A stretch of DNA of 64,000 nucleotides from Planctomyces sp. SH-PL14 (lineage in GTDB: Bacteria; Planctomycetota; Planctomycetia; Planctomycetales; Planctomycetaceae). Positions 53,853 through 61,287 of the stretch are shown one piece after another. The position numbers and the translations under genes are program-made. The stretch is from assembly GCF_001610835.1 (NCBI RefSeq), contig NZ_CP011270.1, positions 7,210,001 through 7,274,000 of the forward strand, written 5' to 3'. The notes under the pieces are model-generated. The model did not search any database. It saw only the letters and a program-made list of their open reading frames with translations, and was not told the DNA's origin. Positions within the stretch are counted from its first letter, which is position 1, and each line of letters opens with the position of its first letter.

Positions 53853-54428
53853 ATGGTTTACCTCAGCAGGATTTACACTAAATCAGGGGACCAGGGGGAA
53901 ACCTCGCTGGGTGATGGGACGCGCGTTCCGAAGGGGCACGTCCGGATTGCGGCGTATGGCGGGGTCGACGAGCTGAATTCCGTGCTTGGCGTGGCTGTAT
54001 CGCTTGGGAACCTTCCGGAGAAGGTGTCCGGGTGGATCCGGGTGATTCAGAACGACCTGTTCGATGTGGGGGCGGATCTTTGCATTCCAGAGTCGGCGCC
54101 GGCTCAGGGGTATACGCCGCTGCGGGTTCAGCAGCCGCAGGTGGATCGGCTGGAGCGGTGGATTGATGAGCTCAATCTGGATCTGGCTCCGCTGAACAGC
54201 TTTATTCTGCCTGGCGGGAGTCCGGCGGCGTCGCTGCTGCATCAGGCGCGGACGGTCTGTCGGCGGTGTGAGATTGGCGTGTCCCAGTTGATGCAGGCGG
54301 AGTCGTTGACGACGCCGGTGTTGCCGTATTTGAACCGGCTTTCGGATTTGCTGTTTGTGGCCGCGCGGTGGTGTAATGGAAAAGGGGCGGACGACATTCT
54401 TTGGAAGCCGGGTGCGGGAGCGCAGTGA
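53853..54428 (+). CDS. ATP:cob(I)alamin adenosyltransferase, PduO type
   Basis: Makes adenosylcobalamin from cob(I)alamin and ATP. At 191 aa it has the normal PduO/MMAB length. The family motif TKSGDQGETSLGDG (about 8-21) and AAYGGVDELNSVLG are near the N-terminus; RTVCRRCEI and YLNRLSDLLFVAARW are the C-terminal ATP/cobalamin signature. AAGG lies 4-5 nt before the ATG. No cobalamin riboswitch or B12-dependent enzyme gene is adjacent; it stands alone between an LptF/G gene and a family A element. Confidence 0.93.
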   Translation: MVYLSRIYTKSGDQGETSLGDGTRVPKGHVRIAAYGGVDELNSVLGVAVSLGNLPEKVSGWIRVIQNDLFDVGADLCIPESAPAQGYTPLRVQQPQVDRLERWIDELNLDLAPLNSFILPGGSPAASLLHQARTVCRRCEIGVSQLMQAESLTTPVLPYLNRLSDLLFVAARWCNGKGADDILWKPGAGAQ

Positions 54429-54444
54429 CGTTCCCGTTTGAACC

Positions 54445-54766
54445 GGGTCCAGGGGGACCCTGGTGGCGTGCAGGGGCCACCCCCTGCCCGCCGGAGGCTT
54501 GGCCGTCGAGAGATGTCTGAAGGAGAGCGTGTCCAAACGCGGACACCGTGTCGTATGCCCCCTCATCAATCCGCGGGGATTCCAAAGCCAGCGGTGTCGA
54601 TTGAGGGAGTCCTCATAGCCGGTTCCACAAAGCGGACGTCCGTTGTGTCCCACGGTTCCGCGACGAAAATGCCTCCGGCGGCAAGGGGGCGTGGCCCCCT
54701 TGACCCCAGGCTGCCGTCGCACGTGGGGTTTGAGCTAACGAGCCGTGCCGGCAAGGACGTGGTCTA
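54445..54766 (+). repeat. Family A dispersed element, copy 6
   Basis: Full-length or nearly so; the right trailing part ends GGACGTGG near 54766. It starts 16 bp after the adenosyltransferase stop. It fills most of the 443-bp spacer before the GNAT gene. Confidence 0.87.
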
Positions 54767-54871
54767 CGCACTCGCGGAGAGCACGTCTGCCAGATTCACT
54801 GGCGTCATTGAACATCAGAGACGACTCATCAGAATGAAGGCTCCGATCCCCTGCCCCGACGAGTTGCGAAT

Positions 54872-55882
54872 TTGCCGGAGATTCGACCTTTCCGCAACGG
54901 CGACGTCCCCGACCTCGTTCGGCTCTGGAACGAGTCGGACCTGGGACGCGGGGCGGCACACCTGAATTCCGTCGAAGTCCTCGAAAGCGCCACGTTCAAC
55001 CGCTCCTACTTCGACCACCGCGGCTGCCTGATGGCTCTCGACGAGGGAAAACTCGTCGGGTTCGGCCTCGCCGGACCGGCCATCAGCCCCGACCGCTCCT
55101 CCCTCGACCTGCAGCGCGGAGTGATCTGCTTCGTCGTCGTCCACCCCTCCGCCCGGCGGCGGGGGATCGGACGGGCCCTCGTCCACCGCCTCGAGCAGTA
55201 CCTGCGGACCCGAGGCGTCCAGACCATCTACGCCGGCCCGCATCGCGGCGCCGACCCGTTCGGCTTCGGACTCTACGGCGGCTGCCGTCCCTCCGGATTC
55301 CTCCGCTCCGACCCGGCCGCGGAACCGTTCTTCCTCTCGCTCGGCTACTGCCCGGACGCCCGGTACGAGATCAAGATCCGCGACCTGACAACCGCCCGCG
55401 ATCCCACCTCGGCCCGCCTGATGACGATCCGCCGGCAGGTCATGCTGGCGATCGACGAGCGACCCGATCAGCCGACCTGGTGGTGGTACGAGCAGTACGG
55501 CCGGGCGGAGGCGTTCCGCTTCCACCTGCGGATGCGCCGCGGCGGGGAAATGATCGCCAGCATCAACGCCGTCCGCCTCGACCAGTACGCGGACAAGTGG
55601 CAGGCCAACGCCGTCGGCCTCGTCGATCTCGACGTCTCGCCCGACTACCGCGGCAAGGGCTTCGGCCAGACGCTGCTCGTCGAGGCGTGCCGGGAGCTGC
55701 GGCAGCAGAACGTCGGCCTGGTCGAACTCAGCCTGCCGATGGACAACCCGATCGGCCTGCGGGCGGCGACGAACGCGGGGTTCGTCTTCGCCGACTCCGG
55801 CATGGCCTATCGGCTCAACTCCTCGTCTCCCCACGATCCCGGTGCGGCGCTATGGGCCCCGGAGCGCTTCGGGCATCGCTGA
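54872..55882 (+). CDS. Double-domain GNAT acetyltransferase
   Basis: A 336-aa protein with two GNAT domains: the first (about 3-155) has the acetyl-CoA P-loop VHPSARRRGIGRALV, the second (about 165-310) VSPDYRGKGFGQTLLV, both with the Q/RxxGxG/A pattern. The start is a TTG at 54872 (no ATG in frame nearby; weak ribosome site). The middle (FGFGLYGGCRPSGFL) is similar to mycothiol/MshD-like tandem GNATs, though this is only by general pattern. The acceptor substrate is unknown. Confidence 0.85.
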   Translation: MPEIRPFRNGDVPDLVRLWNESDLGRGAAHLNSVEVLESATFNRSYFDHRGCLMALDEGKLVGFGLAGPAISPDRSSLDLQRGVICFVVVHPSARRRGIGRALVHRLEQYLRTRGVQTIYAGPHRGADPFGFGLYGGCRPSGFLRSDPAAEPFFLSLGYCPDARYEIKIRDLTTARDPTSARLMTIRRQVMLAIDERPDQPTWWWYEQYGRAEAFRFHLRMRRGGEMIASINAVRLDQYADKWQANAVGLVDLDVSPDYRGKGFGQTLLVEACRELRQQNVGLVELSLPMDNPIGLRAATNAGFVFADSGMAYRLNSSSPHDPGAALWAPERFGHR

Positions 55883-55906
55883 CGCCGCATGCGGCAACCG
55901 AAGGGG

Positions 55907-56932
55907 TCAGCCTGGGTCGTTCGACGGATTCTTGCGCCGCGGCGGGTCGAGATAGCGATAGCCCGTATTCGGGTTCTTCTCATCGAAGGCGTAGGCGTCG
56001 CGGTTCCGCAGGAAGTGCTTCACGTAGCTGATCGGGATCGCGAAACCGAGCCCCTCTCCGCCGATGAGCTTCATGTTCGTCACCCCGACCACTTCGCCGC
56101 GAGTGTTGAACAGCGGGCCGCCGCTGTTGCCGGGATTGATCTCGGTCGTCGTCTGGATGTAGAGAATCCCGTCGAAATTCCGGCTGCGGGTGCTGACGAT
56201 CCCCTGCGAGACCGACCGCTCGAGGCCCAGCGGAGAGCCGATGGCGAACACGCTCTCCCCTTCTTTGGGAACGGCGTCCCCGGCGAGGTAGACGGTCCGG
56301 AACTTGTAGTCCTTGTCTTTGTTGGGGATCTGCAACAGGGCGAGGTCGAAGTATTGGTTCAGGGCCAGGATCTTGACGTCGTCAATCCGCTTGCGGACGA
56401 GGTCCCCGGTCTGCTGGCGATCGAAGATCGTGACGGAGATCCGGGTTTCCGCTTCGACGACGTGGTAGTTCGTGACGCAGTAGCCGCGGTCGTTGATGAT
56501 GAACCCGCTGCCGAGGCCGCTGGGGGTCTCGATCAGGACCACCCCTTCGCCATATTCCTCGGCCAGATCCTTGACGGACTTGGGGGGCAGGCTCGCCATC
56601 AGGAAAACGCCGTCCTCGTCGCCGGAGACGTTCGAGATCTTGGCGGGGGTCTCGGAGTCCTTCTCGTCGATCGACTCGATCCGCTCGAGCGGAATCCGGA
56701 CGACGTCGACGCCGATGTCGACATACAGCTCCCGGTCGGTCTTCTTCAGGACGCTCCCCTGCAGGCGGTGGCCGGACTTGAGCATCACGGTGTCGGCCGG
56801 GGCCGGCATCGCGAAAGCCACGAGCGCCGCGAGGGCGAGCAGGACTGTCCCGGAAAAACCGGCTCGGGAGAAGGATGCGGAATGCGACGCCGAAGGTGCG
56901 GATGAGATGCTCAACTCAAGCCTTTCGTCCAT
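55907..56932 (-). CDS. S1C trypsin-like serine protease without PDZ
   Basis: A DegP/HtrA-like protease of 341 aa from the ATG at 56932 (weak ribosome site; the frame is open to 57004). A signal peptide (about 28-47) is followed by a small beta domain (about 48-100: DTVMLKSGHRLQGSVLKK) typical of planctomycete proteins of this kind, then the protease with His157 (TNYHVVE), Asp196 (YFDLALL) and Ser270 (NPGNSGGPLF). No PDZ follows, unlike DegP. It is 41 bp after a lipoprotein gene on the same strand, so the two are likely co-expressed, with the lipoprotein a candidate partner. Confidence 0.87.
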   Translation of the reverse strand: MDERLELSISSAPSASHSASFSRAGFSGTVLLALAALVAFAMPAPADTVMLKSGHRLQGSVLKKTDRELYVDIGVDVVRIPLERIESIDEKDSETPAKISNVSGDEDGVFLMASLPPKSVKDLAEEYGEGVVLIETPSGLGSGFIINDRGYCVTNYHVVEAETRISVTIFDRQQTGDLVRKRIDDVKILALNQYFDLALLQIPNKDKDYKFRTVYLAGDAVPKEGESVFAIGSPLGLERSVSQGIVSTRSRNFDGILYIQTTTEINPGNSGGPLFNTRGEVVGVTNMKLIGGEGLGFAIPISYVKHFLRNRDAYAFDEKNPNTGYRYLDPPRRKNPSNDPG

Positions 56933-56973
56933 TGGGGTGACTTGGGAACCGGAACGGCTCGTGGCGCCGCGCT

Positions 56974-58167
56974 TCAGCCGCCGGTGCGGTACTTGGGGTG
57001 GCACTCCGCCATCGCCTGATCAATTCCGTTGAGCGACATGCGGAACTTCTGAAAATCGTCGGCCTTCACCGCCTCGACGCTCTGCATCGTGCCGTCGATG
57101 AGCCGCTTGTGGAAGGCCATGTACTCGTCGTCGTCGAGGTACTCGTATCCCTCGGAGGCCATGATCCCGGCCAAGAGGTTGAAGACCATCGCTTCCCGCT
57201 CGACCGAAGCCTTGTCTTCCTTGAACCGCTTTTCGTCGGTGATGTTGAGCTTCAGGTAGTCGAAGGTCTTCTGGAACTTCCACATGATGTCCGACAGCGT
57301 CGTGACGTCGCTGTAGGGGACGACGTCGGCCGCGTCCTTGGCGGGGGGCTTGCCGCCGTCCAGCATGTCGCAGATCTTGTCGAACGACTCCTTGGCGATC
57401 TTGAACCGCTCGCTCCCCTTGTCGCTCGCCTGGCTGCTGATCGTCTTGGCCTCGTCCCGGATGAACTTGGCCTTGGCCTTCCAGTTCGGCTGATCGGCCC
57501 CCGGGTAATCGCCGACCGCCTTCGCGATGCTCGCCAGGACCGCCGCCTCGGCGGAGACTTCCGCAAAGTTGCGATTGAAGTCGCCGAGCTTCTGCAGACC
57601 GGTCGTCAGCTTGGTGCGGCTCTGCTTCGACTCTTCGATGAGGGATTCGATCGACGCGAGCTTCGTCAGGTCGAAGGCTCCGGATCCACCGCCCGCGGCA
57701 CCCGTGGCCGGCGCGGCAGGCATGGGCATCGGCGAGGCCGAAGGCGACATCGGCATCGGAGTCGTCGCCGCCATGGCGGGTGCGCCGGAGACCACCGTCT
57801 GGTCCGTGGCGACCGTCAACGGACGGTCGAAGAAGACGTCGTACGGAATCTTCCCCAGCCAGCGGGTTTCCTTCCGCTTGGGATCGACCGGCTCCGGTGG
57901 CGACTGCGGAAACGCCGTGGCGGCCGGACCGCCGGACGCGGGGGCCGCAGCCGGTGTTCCGGCGACCGGAGCGGCTGCGGGAGCACCGGGGGCCGGCGAA
58001 CCGGCAGCCGGAGCGGCCTGCGGCGCGGGGGCCGGCGTTCCTCCGCCGCAGCCGGTCAACAGCAGAAGCCCGAATGATCCAGCCACGAGTGATCCGGCGG
58101 CCAGCGAGCCCGTCATCACTGTCCCGAAACTCCGGAGCGTGGGTCCGAACGAAAGCGGTCGCGGCAT
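56974..58167 (-). CDS. Lipoprotein with Pro/Ala linker and helical C-terminal domain
   Basis: A 397-aa exported lipoprotein: lipobox LTGC with Cys40, then ~110 residues rich in Ala, Pro and Gly (flexible linker), then a helical domain (about 160-395) with regular Lys/Glu repeats. The ATG at 58167 is preferred; the frame is open upstream far into the divergent aspartokinase gene, which is a shadow. No family known to me. It lies just upstream of the S1C protease gene, suggesting an envelope complex. A C-terminal KYRTGG end. Confidence 0.78.
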   Translation of the reverse strand: MPRPLSFGPTLRSFGTVMTGSLAAGSLVAGSFGLLLLTGCGGGTPAPAPQAAPAAGSPAPGAPAAAPVAGTPAAAPASGGPAATAFPQSPPEPVDPKRKETRWLGKIPYDVFFDRPLTVATDQTVVSGAPAMAATTPMPMSPSASPMPMPAAPATGAAGGGSGAFDLTKLASIESLIEESKQSRTKLTTGLQKLGDFNRNFAEVSAEAAVLASIAKAVGDYPGADQPNWKAKAKFIRDEAKTISSQASDKGSERFKIAKESFDKICDMLDGGKPPAKDAADVVPYSDVTTLSDIMWKFQKTFDYLKLNITDEKRFKEDKASVEREAMVFNLLAGIMASEGYEYLDDDEYMAFHKRLIDGTMQSVEAVKADDFQKFRMSLNGIDQAMAECHPKYRTGG

Positions 58168-58401
58168 TCCCGTACCTGAACTGGCCAATCTGATGGGAGT
58201 TGCGATTATCCTGCCCGGAAACGCAACGTGCAATGCGCTATCTCCTCTGATAAACTCCCCCGCCCAAAATCGGGCGCCGGCCGCGCCGGGACATGGGGTT
58301 CCGTCGCGACCCCGGTCCATCGGAGCCTGCGCCCAATTACATCCGCCCGGAGTCGAGGCGGACGGGGTCAGGTCAGTCGTGCCACGGGAGTCGGTCCAGT
58401 C

Positions 58402-60180
58402 GTGTCGATCATCGTTCAGAAGTTCGGGGGAACCAGCGTCGCCACTGCCGAGAAGATCCTCTCGGCCGCCAAGCGGGCGATCGATCTGACGAAACGCGGG
58501 CACCAGGTCGTGATGGTCGTCAGCGCCCGGGGCAAGAAGACCGACGAGCTCATTACGCTGGCCGAAGAGATCACCAAGACGCCCGCTCCCCGCGAGATGG
58601 ACATGCTCCTCTCGATCGGCGAGCAGGAGACGGTCGCCCTGATGGCGATGGCGATCCACACGCTCGGGGAGAAGGCGGTCAGCCTCACCGGCGGCCAGAT
58701 CGGGATCGTGACGGACTCGACCCACACCAAGTCGCGGATCCGCAAGATCAGCACCGACCGCCTGCGAAAGCACCTCGACGAAGGGGCGATCGTCGTTGCC
58801 TGCGGGTTTCAGGGGGTCGACGAGGACGGAAACATCACGACCCTCGGCCGCGGCGGCAGCGACACGACCGCGTCCGCGCTTGCCGCCGTCCTCCAGGCCG
58901 AGGAATGCGAGATCTACACCGACGTCAACGGCGTCTATACGACTGATCCGCGGGTCGTCCCGGAAGCCCGCCGGATCGGGACGATTTCCTACGACGACAT
59001 GCTGGAGATGGCGAGCCTGGGAGCGGGCGTCATGCACTCCCGGTCGATCGAGTTCGCCAAGAAGTTCAACGTGAAGCTCCGCGTGAAGCCGGCCTACTCG
59101 ACGGAGGATGGGACGCTCATCGCTCCGGTCGGGGATGACATCGACCGGCCTGTCACAGGGCTGGCGATCGTCAAGAACGAGGCCCGCGTCACGCTCAAGG
59201 GAATTCCCGACCGCCCGGGGGTTATGGGGACGGTCTTTTCCAAGCTCGCCGCCCGGAAGATCCCGATCGACATGGTCGTGCAGAACGTCGTTTCCGACGG
59301 CAAGGCGGAGGTGACTTTCACGGTTCCCGAGGGAGACCTCGCCGGGACCCTGACCGCGGCCCAGGAGGCGGTGAACGAAGTCGGCTCCGGAACGGTCGTC
59401 AGCGGGACGAATGTCTCGAAGGTCTCCGCCGTCGGGACCGGGATGAGGACCAACACCGGCGTCGCGGCCCAGATGTTCCGCCGGCTGGCGGAAGCGGGGG
59501 TCAACATCCAGATGATCACGACCAGCGACATCAAGATTTCGGTCCTGGTCGACCGGAACCTGAGCCAGGCGGCCCTGCGGGCGGTCCATCAGGGCTTCGA
59601 ACTCGACAAGGCGGCGGTGGCGGCGACGCAGCCCAAGGCTCCGAAGCTGGCGGCCCGCGACGAGAAGGCGCTGCAGACGGCGGTTGCGGACCGGCTATCG
59701 AATATGGAAGACATCGTCGTGAGCGACATCCTCCATGACGACAGCCAGTCGCGGGTGACGCTGCACAACGTTCCGGACCGGCCGGGGCTTTGCGCCGAGA
59801 TCTTCGAGACGGTCGCCCGGGAGAACCTCCTGGTCGACATGATCGTCCAGAACATCGGCGAGAACGGGACGACCGAGGTGTCCTTCACCGTGCCCCGCGC
59901 GGATCTCGAGAAGTGCCTGACAACCGTGGGCAAGCTGCTGGAGCGGCTGCACGGTGCGTATGTCTCTCACGACAGGGACATTTCGACCCTGTCGGTGATG
60001 GGGATCGGCCTGCGGACCCACACCGGGGTGGGCGAGAAGATGTTCCGCTGCCTGGCGGAGGCGGGGATCAACATCAAGCTCATCAACACGAGCGAGATCC
60101 GGATCAGTGCCGTGATCGATCGGAAGCAGGGTGCATTGGGGCTGGAGCGGCTCGTTGCGGCGTTCGGCGTCGCCCCCTGA
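58402..60180 (+). CDS. lysC: Aspartate kinase with four ACT domains
   Basis: First enzyme of the Lys/Thr/Met/DAP pathway, phosphorylating aspartate. The start is a GTG at 58402 (592 aa); GGGAG lies upstream at a somewhat long distance, and the frame open to 58228 lacks support. The N-terminal kinase (about 1-245) starts IIVQKFGGTSVA and holds GRGGSDTTASALA. The regulatory part has two ACT pairs (about 265-420 and 440-590), each with a KGIPDRPGVMG- or HNVPDRPGLCA-type core. Usual enzymes have two ACTs; four are known in cyanobacteria. More allosteric sites than usual are therefore likely. Lys here also feeds peptidoglycan DAP. Confidence 0.93.
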   Translation: MSIIVQKFGGTSVATAEKILSAAKRAIDLTKRGHQVVMVVSARGKKTDELITLAEEITKTPAPREMDMLLSIGEQETVALMAMAIHTLGEKAVSLTGGQIGIVTDSTHTKSRIRKISTDRLRKHLDEGAIVVACGFQGVDEDGNITTLGRGGSDTTASALAAVLQAEECEIYTDVNGVYTTDPRVVPEARRIGTISYDDMLEMASLGAGVMHSRSIEFAKKFNVKLRVKPAYSTEDGTLIAPVGDDIDRPVTGLAIVKNEARVTLKGIPDRPGVMGTVFSKLAARKIPIDMVVQNVVSDGKAEVTFTVPEGDLAGTLTAAQEAVNEVGSGTVVSGTNVSKVSAVGTGMRTNTGVAAQMFRRLAEAGVNIQMITTSDIKISVLVDRNLSQAALRAVHQGFELDKAAVAATQPKAPKLAARDEKALQTAVADRLSNMEDIVVSDILHDDSQSRVTLHNVPDRPGLCAEIFETVARENLLVDMIVQNIGENGTTEVSFTVPRADLEKCLTTVGKLLERLHGAYVSHDRDISTLSVMGIGLRTHTGVGEKMFRCLAEAGINIKLINTSEIRISAVIDRKQGALGLERLVAAFGVAP

Positions 60181-60224
60181 AGCCTTGGGGGCGGTCAACG
60201 AGGGACGGAGTGGATGTCCCCTTG

Positions 60225-60560
60225 GCTCGAACCGCGCCGTTGCCGGCGAAGCTCCCATAGCTCAAACCCAATGTGCGACGGCAGCCTGGGGTCAAGGGGG
60301 CCACGCCCCCTTGCCGCCGGAGGCATTTTCGTCGCGGAACCGTGGGACACAACGGATGACCCCTTTGTGGCACCAGCGGTGAGGACTCCTTCACATCACA
60401 CCGCTGGCTTTGCAATCCCCGCGGGTTGGTGAGGGGGCATACGGCACGGCGTCCGCGTCTGGATACTCACTCCTTCAGACATCCCTCGACGGCCAGGCCT
60501 CCGGCGGGCAAAGGGGCGTTGCCCCTCTGCACTCCCCACCAGGGGTACCCCCTGGACCCC
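60225..60560 (-). repeat. Family A dispersed element, copy 7
   Basis: Full-length, minus orientation: GCTCGAACCGCG...ATAGCTCAAACCC at the left, GGTACCCCCTGGACCCC at the right. It starts about 45 bp after the aspartokinase stop. Confidence 0.88.
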
Positions 60561-60590
60561 GGTTTTTGGCGGCAATGTTGGTGGCGCAGC

Positions 60591-60652
60591 AAAAAACGCC
60601 ACACCCGATGGAGTCTCGCGAGCGCCGCTGAGCTTCCACCGGGTGGGCGTTG
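60591..60652 (-). terminator. Terminator for rpmB
   Basis: On minus: AACGCCCACCCGGTGG pairs with CCATCGGGTGTGGCGTT (a few mismatches), followed by six T's. It lies between family A copy 7 and rpmB. Confidence 0.75.
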
Positions 60653-60719
60653 TTCTGTCTGCCGACTGGAGGCGGGGCAAACCTTCTGATCGAGAAGGAA
60701 CGCTCCGCCCGGCCGCAGT

Positions 60720-61019
60720 TTACTTGGCTTCTTCGATCGTGAACGGCTCGCGAACGACCGGCTTCTGAATCAGGCCGCTGCGAAGCATCTTGACCGGAAC
60801 CCGACGGCGGACCGTCTTGCCGTCTTCGACGACACGGACTTCCTGGAGGTTCTGCTTGAACTGGCGGCGGGCGATGCCAGTCGTCTTGCGACCGTTACCG
60901 CCGAGGTACTTGGCCTTACCGCGCTGGGTCAGCGAGTTTCCGAGCACCGGCTTGAGGTCGCCGTAAATCGCCGCCTTCTTGGCTCGCTTGATCCGTTTGT
61001 TCTTCTTGAGCGTGCTCAT
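60720..61019 (-). CDS. rpmB: 50S ribosomal protein L28
   Basis: Ribosomal protein bL28, 99 aa from the ATG at 61019 (the frame is open 31 codons further, but those lack ribosome-site support). It has the family pattern [33 protein letters not shown] and [15 protein letters not shown]. Longer than the ~78-aa E. coli form because of a basic N-terminal tail ([17 protein letters not shown]), as in other deep lineages. Single gene with its own terminator. Confidence 0.88.
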   Translation of the reverse strand: MSTLKKNKRIKRAKKAAIYGDLKPVLGNSLTQRGKAKYLGGNGRKTTGIARRQFKQNLQEVRVVEDGKTVRRRVPVKMLRSGLIQKPVVREPFTIEEAK

Positions 61020-61287
61020 GACTCTCAAAACCGGCTGGGCCCCGCCGAGGTGGCGGAGCAAATCGCAAAGGGGAAAGCGAAGAAATTTAACGGGTCCCCC
61101 GGGGGAACGCAATCGGATTGACGGGGCAGTCCCCCTCCCGTCCCGAACCGGCTTCCGGGGAGTTCGGACGGTTCCGCCGGCTCCGGAAAACGGTGCTTGA
61201 AGTTCCGGACTTTCGACGGTAGTTCTCAGAATCGTAAGCCAAGACTCGGTTTACGCGCGTATCCACTCTGAGTGCTCATGAGGACGA

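Noticed and set aside
56974-59589. 871-aa version of the lipoprotein
   Set aside because: The extra N-terminal part lies antisense to the aspartokinase; the lipobox requires a start at about 58167.
60720-61112. Longer L28 starting at 61112
   Set aside because: The added 31 residues have no family match and the ATG at 61019 gives the expected N-terminus.
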